From contig NC_059072.1 of assembly GCF_020497125.1 (NCBI RefSeq), positions 304,562,781-304,626,780 on the forward strand: a DNA stretch of 64,000 nucleotides, given 5' to 3'. The DNA is from Mauremys mutica. Taxonomy: Eukaryota > Chordata > Testudines > Geoemydidae. The notes below the pieces were generated by a model. It saw only the letters and a program-made list of their open reading frames with translations, had not been told where the DNA came from and did no database searches. The position numbers were made by a program, and so were the translations under genes. Shown piece by piece: positions 61,401 to 64,000 of this stretch (position 1 is the stretch's first letter; each line of letters opens with the position of its first letter).

Positions 61401-63800
61401 TTATAGGAGAAAAAAGTTAATATAAATAAAGATGTAAACCAGCATTATTCCTGAATACCAGTGATAAATTCATGCCTTCATGAAGCAAAAAATTAAACAC
61501 AAAAAAACTGCTAGCCATTAAAAGTAAACAGCTTTAAAAAAAAAGGAGAGAGAGAGCAAGAAGGGCTATACACTCAATACTCCAAATACTGTAGCAAGGG
61601 AAAGTGACATTCCACACATAAAGGTAAGTTTAGAATCATTTACATGTAAAGCACCTCTCTTCCTTTGCTCTTTGGAGAATTCAGCACATAACATTACAGT
61701 AAGTTTCCTTGCATACTGAGAAAAAAGGTTAAATATAACCTGTATTTTATATCCCAGTTGCTACAGTTTTATAAACAAACAATGAAAGTTAAGATGGTCT
61801 TAAGATTAAGGCACAGAAATGGGAAACAGAGCCAGGAATAGAACCATAATATCCATGCCAGACATCCTGTTTGACCTTCAACAAGTCACTTAACTTCTGT
61901 GTCTCAGTTTACCCATCTATAAAGTGAGGCTAGTTTCTACCTCCAAGGGGCGTTGTGAAGCATTATTGTTTGTAACATCTTTGAGATGTTTGTATGAAAG
62001 GTGCTGAAGTGAAAATTATTAAATCATATTTTTCCCTTCAGAAAGAATGATACAGACTCATGCTACTACACAGTGCACTTTTTGAAAGATAGCACTGTGT
62101 ATATAATAAGACATTATAAATTGCACTGATTTTACTTAACAACAAAGGCACATTTTTTTAATCTCTCTGCTGGACATTTGTCTGTAGAGGTAGTCATGAA
62201 ACCACATTTTCCTATCCTAGCACAGTGGTTGTCAACCAGGGGTATGTGTGCCCCTGGGGGGGAGGGAGGGATGCAGAGGTCTTTCAGGGGGTACATCAAC
62301 TCATCTAGATATTTGCCGAGTTTTACAACAGGCTACATAAAAAGCACTAGTGAAGTCAGTACAAACGAAAATTTCATACAGATAATGACTTGTTTATACT
62401 GCTCTCATACACTATACACTGAAATGTAAGTACTAGATTTACATTCCAATTGATTTATTTTATATGTAAATATATGGTAAAAAGTAAGCAAGCAAGCAAT
62501 TTTTCAGTAATAGTGGGCTGTGACACTTTCGTATTTTTTTGTCTGATTTTGTAAGCTCAGTAGTTTTTGAATGAGGTGAAACTTGGGAGGTACATGAGAC
62601 AAATTAGATTCCTGAAAGGGGCACAGTAGTCTGGAAAGGTTGAGAGCCACTGTCCTAGCATGTCTCTTCACAACTGGAGAAAAAGAACAGCCACCTCACA
62701 CACCAACAAAAATACTGTTACTGGTGAAGGCAAAAGGATATGGGCTGTGATTTTGAGAGTACTGCCTTAAACAGTTGCAAAACAGCATTTTAGTAGAGGA
62801 TAGAGGCAGACAGAAGTTGCAGTGACACACTACACAAAAATCCATTTATTAAAGTACTTGCATGTCCCATTTCAAGGCAGGTTAAAACACTATCATGCAA
62901 AAGAAGTTAATCTGCATCCAGAGCATTTTATTATTTTTTAAAGTTACACACACAAGAAAATCCAGGGAAAACCCACTGCATCTTGCCAAGTTATTTGTTT
63001 TCAGCAGCTTCACAATCCAATAAGGTTATTGATAAAACATACCATTAGGCACACCACAGCATTTAAAATTTTTACAGAAGACATACTTGAAAAAGCTATT
63101 TTCCTACAGCATGTGAACAATTCAAAGTGAGTTCTTGATTTACCTTCTATAACTGCTGCTATAGCCTTTACCTCGTGGTGAAGGGCCATGTACGAATCTA
63201 CATGTGTTCCCATAGAGGCAGTTGCCAGTCTTCAGCCAGTTACGGCACTGTGTCTAAGAGACAGACATTACTAGGTGAATTTCACACTCATTTCTGGAAA
63301 TACCATTGGTGTGAGTGTGGCAGAACAAACAAATGAGTCCACATTTACTCCCATTTATCTGAGATTTCCATCCACCAGTAATTTACTTCATTAAAAACCA
63401 ACAATGAGCATTAAGTCTGCCAGATAAAAAATTTAGGTTTATAAAAATATTAGTAAATGTACATTGTTACTGCTCCTCACCAGAAGCTGGAACACCACAA
63501 GTAATTTGAAAATCTAAAGATTAATATCTTGAACATCTATGTGTGAACGTGTTCTCTTTACCTTTACTTACATCACTAATGACTGAATATTCTGTACTCA
63601 TGAACAACTCTACCCCACTACTTATGTCCTGGAAGAGAAGTTGTTGGGGTGGGAAGGAAGAGAAGAACACTTTTACAACTCACCTCTGCAGTACTTCCAG
63701 TGCTGGGTCCAAGCCTTTCAAACACACTGGGTCTTCGGGATGTGCTATCGGATATGGTCTTGGTATTTTCCACTGTGACCTTCCTTCTAATTTTTGACAT
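16271..63800 (-). CDS. ZC3H13: ZC3H13, complete coding region in 19 exons
   Basis: ZC3H13 is a nuclear protein of the m6A-writer-associated complex. In the known family it links RBM15 to WTAP and helps hold the METTL3/METTL14 machinery in the nucleus. The start MSKIRRKVTVEN at 63800 and end QQEVCVS at 16274 match the family. Coding exons: 63684-63800, 63144-63253, 56483-56594, 48010-48118, 46127-46266, 45156-45313, 43538-43735, 41875-42048, 40440-40750, 38759-39223, 37528-37710, 32052-32604, 28875-28978, 27440-28435, 23894-24391, 20576-20725, 19573-19773, 17451-17614, 16271-16441. They total 4914 nt, giving 1637 residues with consistent phases. The CCCH finger is at residues 42-61, RS/RE/RD-rich sequence at about 230-1400, and a conserved acidic and C-terminal region at about 1410-1637. 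All introns are GT-AG except the last, which is GC-AG. Any non-coding first exon lies outside the window. Exons are numbered from 2 on that assumption. Confidence 0.97.
16442..17450 (-). other. ZC3H13: ZC3H13 intron 19, GC-AG intron
   Basis: The donor is GCAAGT after AAG, and the acceptor is ccaaacag. The intron is 1009 bp and contains the unclassified repeat at 16977-17301. Confidence 0.88.
16977..17301. repeat. unclassified dispersed repeat, copy A
   Basis: Aligns with 47490-47815 in order: GTCAGTAAACCTTGATTTCA, GAGAGGAAAAGCTGCTTGAG, AACGGTTATAAAACTTCAA, TGTCAACATCTGCTGCCA, and AATTCTGCCAAGTCTAATTA. It lies in the last intron. I cannot assign a family. Confidence 0.6.
17451..17614 (-). CDS. 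ZC3H13: ZC3H13 exon 19, residues 1527-1581
   Basis: Reads AENLFEHELGALNMAALLRK, then a CCKALCFRRDSAIRKQLVKN stretch, ending NEK. The acceptor is tttgtag|ATGCAG. Reading on gives AAG|GCAAGT, a classical non-canonical GC donor. Joining AAG to GGC ACA of the last exon restores the family's frame. The nearest GT downstream would break it. Confidence 0.94.
17615..19572 (-). other. ZC3H13 intron 18
   Basis: Contains a CR1 tail near 19416-19525. The rest has no recognised element. The small open frames inside it are not supported. Confidence 0.7.
19416..19525 (-). mobile_element. CR1 LINE 3' tail
   Basis: Reads TAGAATCATAGAATATCAGG, then AAAGGGACCTCAGGAGGTCA and AACCCCCTGCTCAAAGCAG, the reversed 3' end of a sauropsid CR1. 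It lies about 50 bases from the donor of exon 18. Confidence 0.8.
19573..19773 (-). CDS. ZC3H13: ZC3H13 exon 18, conserved C-terminal core, residues 1460-1527
   Basis: Begins DPVDVIDVDWSSLMPKQPKE, then EPGAALLKFTP and a non-repetitive, probably folded stretch ending LEKPK. The acceptor is tctgcag|ATCCTG and the donor AAAG|GTAATT, phase 1. The residue after LLKFTP is Cys (TGC), where I recall Gly in human. Confidence 0.95.
19774..20575 (-). other. ZC3H13 intron 17
   Basis: 802 bp. No recognised repeat or gene. Confidence 0.7.
20576..20725 (-). CDS. ZC3H13: ZC3H13 exon 17, acidic segment, residues 1410-1460
   Basis: Reads GEDEAKIDDVQSLGSAAGEY and then EPISDDELDEILAGDAEKRE, ending in MP. The acceptor is tctgtag|GAGGAG and the donor CCAG|GTAAAA, phase 1. 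The strongly acidic helix-prone block is well conserved in the family. Confidence 0.95.
21044..21772 (+). CDS. Penelope-like GIY-YIG endonuclease fragment
   Basis: The 242-residue open frame ends in TGA. A Cys/His-rich linker at about residues 102-112 (CNKARCQLCPH) precedes the GIY-YIG domain. In that domain IYAIMC is at about 141-146, MYIGQTG at about 153-159, Arg165 and His169 in KRINGH, and a candidate metal-binding Glu in ETAELELICK near 213-222. The endonuclease normally nicks target DNA for retrotransposition, while the RT lies upstream and is lost here. Position 163 is Cys in SLCKRI, where related copies often have Arg. The first Met probably lies in former RT-linker sequence, so this is a remnant and not a start-defined gene. 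Confidence 0.75.
   Translation: MYLALSSPFLIRLHQVPRSHLLQDRPNKENNRTPLAITYGPQLKPLQRIKDLQPILKDDPSLSQILGDTPVLAYRQPPNLKQILTSNRTPYNINTKPGTYPCNKARCQLCPHIYSCDTIIGPNHISHAIRGSFTCTSTNVIYAIMCQQCPSAMYIGQTGQSLCKRINGHKSDIRNHNIQKPVGEHFNLSNHSVTDLKVAILQQKNFKNRLQRETAELELICKLDTINSGLNRDWEWLGHYTN
21044..22058 (+). mobile_element. 5'-truncated Penelope-like element
   Basis: Only the linker and GIY-YIG endonuclease end of the element is present, followed by about 280 bases of 3' sequence ending AAATAAATTGGTTAGTCTCT and CCACAAGTACTCC, the common 3' end of turtle Penelope-like copies. The reverse transcriptase is missing. The element is antisense to ZC3H13. The low decay of its frame suggests a fairly recent insertion. 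Confidence 0.85.
23894..24391 (-). CDS. ZC3H13: ZC3H13 exon 16, residues 1244-1410
   Basis: Reads DRQDSRSHSSRRSSPESDRQ, then RE/RD-rich blocks, and ends EAEKVESLEG. The acceptor is tattcag|ATCGTC and the donor GAAG|GTGAGA, phase 1. The Arg-rich low complexity grades into an acidic end. Confidence 0.95.
24392..27439 (-). other. ZC3H13 intron 15
   Basis: Contains a CR1 3' part at 25597-26040. No other element recognised. Confidence 0.7.
25597..26040 (-). mobile_element. CR1 LINE 3' UTR, minus orientation
   Basis: Begins AAGAACATAAGAACAGCCAT, then ACTGGGTCAGACCAAAG, TCTTCCGACAGTGGTCAATG and CTCTGGCAAGGAGTTCCACA, all highly typical of sauropsid CR1 3' regions read backwards. It is of the same family as 9662-9874. 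Confidence 0.85.
27440..28435 (-). CDS. ZC3H13: ZC3H13 exon 15, largest exon, residues 912-1244
   Basis: The 996-nt exon starts NEKHRLLSQVVRPQESRSLS, passes Lys-rich stretches (KKKSKVQKKTTKKKKDDD) and an acidic motif (FSDWSDEDVPE), and ends KRGEPSRSTSS. The acceptor is cttgtag|ATGAGA and the donor TCAG|GTAATA, phase 1. After FSDWSDEDVPE the sequence reaches SHRKTHRLRGEKVETPHVT with about 15 residues between. I recall a long Ala/Thr/Pro-rich block there in the human protein, and it is missing here. Confidence 0.95.
28436..28874 (-). other. ZC3H13 intron 14
   Basis: 439 bp, AT-rich, nothing recognised. Confidence 0.7.
28875..28978 (-). CDS. ZC3H13: ZC3H13 exon 14, residues 877-912
   Basis: Reads KRHRNESSPSPRPSPKRRRE and then HSPDSDAYNSGDDK. 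The acceptor is caatatag|GAAGCG and the donor AAAA|GTAAGT, phase 1. It contains a bipartite-like basic cluster (PKRRRE) compatible with nuclear localisation. Confidence 0.94.
29453..29759. mobile_element. MITE with AGGCTATGTCTACA inverted ends
   Basis: AGGCTATGTCTACA at 29455-29468 and TGTAGACATAGCCT at 29744-29757 are a perfect 14-bp inverted pair. GTAAAACTTTTGTTGATCA and TGACAAAAGTTTTACCAACA form an inner palindrome. No clear target duplication was resolved. Confidence 0.8.
30685..31210. mobile_element. probable long MITE of the same terminal family
   Basis: The right end GTACAGACATAGCCTA resembles the 29453-29759 end. The interior has GTCTACACACTGAAATGC and CTTACGTCGGTGTAGTTAGG, as in that family, plus a GC-rich insert. 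The left end is indistinct. Confidence 0.45.
32052..32604 (-). CDS. ZC3H13: ZC3H13 exon 13, Arg-Glu repeat exon, residues 693-877
   Basis: Begins DQRPSSPVRHQGRSDDLERD, then a long Arg-Glu/Arg-Asp low-complexity tract at about 32140-32490, and ends DVHEERKSK. The acceptor is ctttacag|ATCAAA and the donor CTAA|GTAAGT, phase 2. The tract makes the coding strand almost pure purine, so length polymorphism and assembly error are likely. The family shares such a tract, but its length varies. Confidence 0.95.
34065..35710 (+). mobile_element. hAT transposon relic, 1.65 kb
   Basis: Starts CAGGGTGGATAAAAATCTGA and ends AAATCAAATCCACCCTG, with inverted ends of at least 10 bases (CAGGGTGGAT/ATCCACCCTG). 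The flanking 8-mers ctgcaaac (34057-34064) and ttgcaaac (35711-35718) match at 7 of 8, the hAT duplication size. It is internally deleted relative to an autonomous element. A transposase C-terminus remains at 34838-35095. Confidence 0.88.
34838..35095 (+). pseudogene. hAT transposase C-terminal dimerisation domain, fragment
   Basis: An 85-residue open frame with VNWWKSFKHL, then TAVASSASVKRIFSSFGLIH and SKLRNCLGSEKAGKLVFLFQ. This is the conserved hATC dimerisation motif (A-S-S-A-S-V-E-R-x-F-S). Here the expected Glu is Lys (SVKRIF). The catalytic core upstream was not recognised, so the copy cannot transpose by itself. Confidence 0.85.
37528..37710 (-). CDS. ZC3H13: ZC3H13 exon 12, residues 632-693
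   Basis: Reads SRATRGSQVDSHSSSGNYHD and ends RRHGERERRDNRER. The acceptor is ttcaatag|GAAGTC and the donor AGAG|GTATGC, phase 1. The exon is clearly homologous to the family. Confidence 0.95.
37711..38758 (-). other. ZC3H13 intron 11
   Basis: 1048 bp. Nothing recognised. Confidence 0.65.
38759..39223 (-). CDS. ZC3H13: ZC3H13 exon 11, RD/RE-rich, residues 477-632
   Basis: The 465-nt exon encodes TRGKKEKERETREERDYDQE, then many Arg-Asp and Arg-Glu dipeptides (DRRETRDNRDRREPRESRDT), a NESR triplicate (NESRNESRNESR), and ends SRGRGPELSDKG. The acceptor is tttccag|AAACTA and the donor AAAG|GTACTA, phase 1. Confidence 0.95.
39224..40439 (-). other. ZC3H13 intron 10
   Basis: Contains the short TA-flanked MITE at 39726-39935. 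Otherwise unassigned. Confidence 0.65.
39726..39935. mobile_element. Tc1/mariner (Tigger/pogo)-type MITE, 210 bp
   Basis: CAGCAGAACCCTATTTATCC at the left and AGATAAATGGGGTTCCATTG at the right are inverted ends, each bordered by TA (39724-39725 and 39936-39937), the target dinucleotide of this superfamily. Confidence 0.8.
40440..40750 (-). CDS. ZC3H13: ZC3H13 exon 10, SR-rich, residues 373-477
   Basis: Begins STSPPGQHHSPISSRHHSSS and continues with repeated SPSPRRKRTPSP-type blocks, ending HDRRHERRD. The acceptor is cctgcag|GTCTAC and the donor GATG|GTATGA, phase 1. The SR/SP content resembles splicing-factor RS domains and suggests heavy phosphorylation. Confidence 0.94.
40966..41160 (+). 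mobile_element. Cry I-type tRNA-derived SINE
   Basis: Pol III box A (TAGCTCAGTGG, 40974-40984) and box B (GTTCAATCC, 41021-41029) are intact. The tRNA-unrelated body GGGGCAAAAATCAGTACTTG follows, then a CR1-like tail (AAGGTCCCTTCCAGTTCTAG). This SINE family is known from cryptodiran turtles and is the best clue to the organism. It is antisense to ZC3H13. Confidence 0.9.
41548..41676. mobile_element. palindromic MITE
   Basis: The ends are GGCCCCAATCCTGCAAACTC and AAAGAGTTTTCAGGACCAGG. An inner pair, TAACTTTCTCACCTGCATAA and TTATTCAGGTGAGTAAAG, makes the whole 129-bp unit an imperfect palindrome. Confidence 0.65.
41875..42048 (-). CDS. ZC3H13: ZC3H13 exon 9, phase-symmetric RS-rich exon, residues 315-373
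   Basis: This is an open 174-nt exon with acceptor ttcttag|AGATCC and donor CGCAG|GTGGGA. Both boundaries are phase 2, so including or skipping it keeps the frame. It encodes 58 residues beginning DPSEGSHRQKRSPSPADHSG and ending SPSR, Ser/Arg/Pro-rich like its neighbours. From memory, the human reference joins the exon 8 and exon 10 equivalents directly, so this is probably a cassette exon. It could also be an exon kept in other vertebrates or in unlisted isoforms. Confidence 0.8.
42049..43537 (-). other. ZC3H13 intron 8
   Basis: 1489 bp, upstream of the candidate cassette exon. Nothing recognised. The open frames inside it are not supported. Confidence 0.65.
43538..43735 (-). CDS. ZC3H13: ZC3H13 exon 8, residues 249-315
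   Basis: Reads SSKSTQSKKKGPRTPSPPPP, followed by a Lys/Glu/Arg-rich run ending KEKKEKQR. The acceptor is tttag|GAGTTC and the donor AGAG|GTGAGT, phase 2. The sequence is highly basic and probably disordered. Confidence 0.93.
43736..45155 (-). other. ZC3H13 intron 7
   Basis: 1420 bp. Nothing recognised. Confidence 0.65.
45156..45313 (-). CDS. ZC3H13: ZC3H13 exon 7, residues 197-249
   Basis: The exon starts ISPEVVRSKLSPSPSPRKSK and ends VSSPLLDQQR. It is Ser/Pro/Lys-rich. The acceptor is atccaag|ATTTCT and the donor AGAG|GTCAGT, phase 2. The first residue is Ile where I recall Val in human. Confidence 0.93.
45314..46126 (-). other. ZC3H13 intron 6
   Basis: 813 bp following the weak GTTTGT donor. 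Nothing recognised. Confidence 0.65.
46127..46266 (-). CDS. ZC3H13: ZC3H13 exon 6, residues 150-196, coiled-coil segment
   Basis: The frame reads DSDNGEVNYDYDHELSLEMK and then a charged heptad-like run (QKIQRELMKLEQENMEKREE) likely to form a coiled coil. The acceptor is aataaag|ACTCTG. The donor GAG|GTTTGT is weak, but it preserves the frame into exon 7. Confidence 0.93.
46395..46505 (+). mobile_element. L2/MIR-like 3' tail
   Basis: GATTATAAGCACTTTGGGAC, then AGGCAGCATCTTTTTGTCCT, GTACAGAACCTAGCA and GGTCCTGGGCATAACTAGGG follow the tail pattern of L2/MIR-related elements of amniotes. Confidence 0.65.
47187..47480. mobile_element. hAT MITE with perfect 8-bp target duplication
   Basis: The ends CGGGGTAGGCAACCTGTGGC and AAGGTGGCCGACCCCTG are inverted. 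The 8-mer gattagat is repeated exactly at 47179-47186 and 47481-47488. No coding capacity. Confidence 0.9.
47490..47815. repeat. unclassified dispersed repeat, copy B
   Basis: Partner of 16977-17301: GTCAGTAAATGTTGATTTCA, TGCTCCTTGAGACC, TAATGGTTATAAAGCTTTAA, CATGTCTACTGCCACTAAAT and AATTCTGCCAAGCCTAATTA occur in the same order. It abuts the hAT MITE at 47187-47480. Confidence 0.6.
48010..48118 (-). CDS. ZC3H13: ZC3H13 exon 5, residues 114-150
   Basis: The exon begins KESSRGRHREKEDIKITKER and runs through an acidic ESEEENGDWETNRE stretch. The acceptor is ctgtag|AAAGAG and the donor AAG|GTAAAT, phase 1. It was placed by frame, family similarity and splice sites. Confidence 0.94.
49229..49330 (-). 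mobile_element. CR1 LINE 3' tail
   Basis: TTTTCATAGCTTCCAAGGCC, then AGAAGGAACCATTATGATCA, GACCTCCTGTATAACAGGCC and AACTTCCCCAAAATAATTCC are typical of the reversed tail of a turtle CR1. Confidence 0.75.
49668..49752. mobile_element. short palindromic MITE
   Basis: GGCCACATCCTCAGCTGGTG at the left and CATGAGCTGAGCATCTGA at the right are imperfect inverted ends of an 85-bp unit. Confidence 0.55.
50995..51690. mobile_element. GC-rich repeat with a hAT-like right end
   Basis: A GC-rich block (GGTGCTGCCCGGCTAAGGCA onward) with a C-rich near-tandem tract of CCCCAA/CCCC units at about 51340-51605 ends in AAGTTTGAAAACCACTG, a hAT-type terminus. The left terminus was not identified. The open frames come from composition. 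Confidence 0.45.
52040..52205 (-). mobile_element. MIR-like SINE remnant
   Basis: AGTGACTTTCCCTAGGACAG, then TCAGTGGTAAAACTGGGATT and AGAACTCAGGTGTTTTTG follow the reversed MIR consensus. Diverged. Confidence 0.65.
52426..53323. mobile_element. Tigger/pogo-like non-autonomous element, 898 bp
   Basis: The left end CAGTAACTCTTCACTTAACG and the right end CGACTTTAAGTGAGGAGTTACTG are inverted, each bordered by TA (52424-52425 and 53324-53325). A GC-rich unrelated interior (about 52830-53160) has no transposase. The open frames there are composition effects. Confidence 0.82.
53525..55345 (-). mobile_element. old CR1/L3-like LINE fragment, minus orientation
   Basis: Starts GGAACATAGGATAGCCATAT, the reversed 3' end, and goes on through decayed 3' UTR and former coding sequence (AAGACTGATGCAGAGG and TCTGCAAAGTCTTTATCTTC near 55150-55200). 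It parallels the copy at 11030-12960 and keeps the 3' end that the other lacks. No intact frame. Confidence 0.75.
56483..56594 (-). CDS. ZC3H13: ZC3H13 exon 4, residues 76-113
   Basis: The acceptor tatacag|GTCACC completes an Arg codon split with exon 3. The frame reads RSPERPTGDLRERMKNKRQD and ends SSSPVR before GTAAGA, phase 0. The exon is basic and Ser/Pro-rich. Confidence 0.95.
57380..57575. mobile_element. MITE-like repeat
   Basis: The ends AAGGCCAGGACTAC and ATAAGGCACGGCCTT are roughly inverted. Internal repeated GTATAACTATCCTG and TAGTTATAGCAGTAC segments form palindromes. Confidence 0.5.
57814..58190. mobile_element. hAT MITE
   Basis: AGCAGTTTTCAACTGGTGG at the left and AAAATTGAAAACCACTA at the right are inverted ends. 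Flanks ttcaggac (57806-57813) and ttcagggc (58191-58198) match at 7 of 8. Confidence 0.8.
59841..60010. mobile_element. possible MITE fragment
   Basis: Begins ACTGTGTCTACACTAGAG, like the ends of the GTCTACA family seen elsewhere in the window. No matching right end was found. Confidence 0.3.
61795..62030 (+). mobile_element. MIR-like SINE
   Basis: CAACAAGTCACTTAACTTCT, then TGTCTCAGTTTACCCATCTA and TAAAGTGAGGCTAG match the conserved MIR core. The tail TTGAGATGTTTGTATGAAAG follows in the right place. Confidence 0.8.
62223..62652. mobile_element. hAT MITE with perfect 8-bp target duplication
   Basis: CAGTGGTTGTCAACCAGGGG at the left and AAAGGTTGAGAGCCACTG at the right are inverted ends. The 8-mer tcctagca is repeated exactly at 62215-62222 and 62653-62660. 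The 430-bp interior has no coding capacity. Confidence 0.92.
63144..63253 (-). CDS. ZC3H13: ZC3H13 exon 3, CCCH zinc finger, residues 40-76
   Basis: The acceptor is ctcttag|ACACAG and the donor AGAAG|GTAAAT, ending in phase 2. The exon carries the whole CCCH finger: Cys42, Cys51, Cys57 and His61, spaced C-x8-C-x5-C-x3-H (CRNWLKTGNC, CLYGNTC, CRFVH). This is the canonical RNA-binding CCCH spacing, and all four zinc ligands are intact. Confidence 0.96.
63254..63683 (-). other. ZC3H13 intron 2
   Basis: 430 bp. Nothing recognised. Confidence 0.7.
63684..63800 (-). CDS. ZC3H13: ZC3H13 exon 2 (first coding exon), residues 1-39
   Basis: The ATG is at 63800-63798 and starts the family N-terminus MSKIRRKVTVEN. 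The exon ends with Ala-Glu codons before a strong donor (GAG|GTGAGT), phase 0. Two upstream acceptor-like sites lie close by, ttgaag about 10 bases before the ATG and gattttacag about 35 bases before it. The start of the 5' UTR in this exon is therefore undecided. Confidence 0.95.
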
Positions 63801-64000
63801 TTTGTACTACTTCAACCAAAAAAAAAAGCAAAACTGTAAAATCCTTTAGTTTGGAGCTATTGTCACTGAATTCACAAGTAAAAAGAATATATTATGCTAT
63901 AAATTACAGGAGAAGTGACGAATAAAGGAACAGGAGAATCATAAATAAATAGAATGTACCTGACTAAAGAGATGCCTTTGATAACTAATAAAATTGGTAT
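63801..64000 (-). other. ZC3H13: 5' UTR start and/or intron 1 of ZC3H13
   Basis: AT-rich sequence upstream of the ATG with two candidate acceptors within 35 bases. It has no promoter or CpG-rich look, so the promoter must lie further right, outside the window. Confidence 0.5.

Larger units (their letters stand above)
56595..63143 (-). other. ZC3H13 intron 3
   Basis: 6549 bp with two hAT MITEs, a MITE near 57.4 kb and a MIR. The spans 58200-59840 and 60050-61790 hold nothing I recognise. Confidence 0.7.

Overview
The window is vertebrate nuclear DNA, almost certainly from a cryptodiran turtle. The repeats show this: tRNA-derived SINEs with CR1-like tails (Cry I / tortoise Pol III type) at 40966-41160 and 13955-14127, several CR1 LINE pieces, a DIRS-type retrotransposon, a Penelope-like element with a GIY-YIG endonuclease, and many hAT-, Tigger- and palindrome-type short DNA transposons. 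The organism call is inferred from remembered repeat families, not from a search.

One host gene was found: ZC3H13 on the minus strand. It runs from its ATG at 63800 to its TAA at 16271-16273 in 19 coding exons. Each exon was placed by reading frame, similarity to the vertebrate protein, and splice dinucleotides. The exons sum to 4914 nt, exactly 1638 codons including the stop, and every exon-exon phase agrees. The predicted protein has 1637 residues: an N-terminal CCCH zinc finger, a long Arg/Ser/Glu/Asp-rich disordered middle, and a conserved C-terminal region. ZC3H13 belongs to the nuclear m6A-writer-associated complex with WTAP, VIRMA, CBLL1 and RBM15. The promoter and probably a non-coding first exon lie beyond base 64000.

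Layout: 1-14.2 kb is intergenic and repeat-dense. It holds a DIRS element at about 2.0-6.5 kb, a GC-rich tandem-repeat block at 8.1-9.0 kb, an old CR1 with a nested MITE at 11.0-13.0 kb, a solo DIRS-end module at 13.2 kb, and a hAT MITE around a SINE at 13.9-14.2 kb. From 14.2 to 16.27 kb lies unassigned sequence and the ZC3H13 3' UTR. From 16.27 to 63.8 kb is ZC3H13, whose introns carry the Penelope-like element (21.0-22.1 kb), a 1.6-kb hAT relic with a transposase C-terminus (34.1-35.7 kb), a 0.9-kb Tigger-like element (52.4-53.3 kb), CR1 and MIR pieces and several MITEs.

Points of most interest are a 174-nt phase-symmetric exon encoding 58 residues that I do not recall in the human reference protein, a GC-AG final intron, the absence of an Ala/Thr/Pro-rich block that I recall in human, and a DIRS terminal module with inverted arms found both on the DIRS element and alone. 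No new multi-gene system was found. No RNA gene or CRISPR array is supported.
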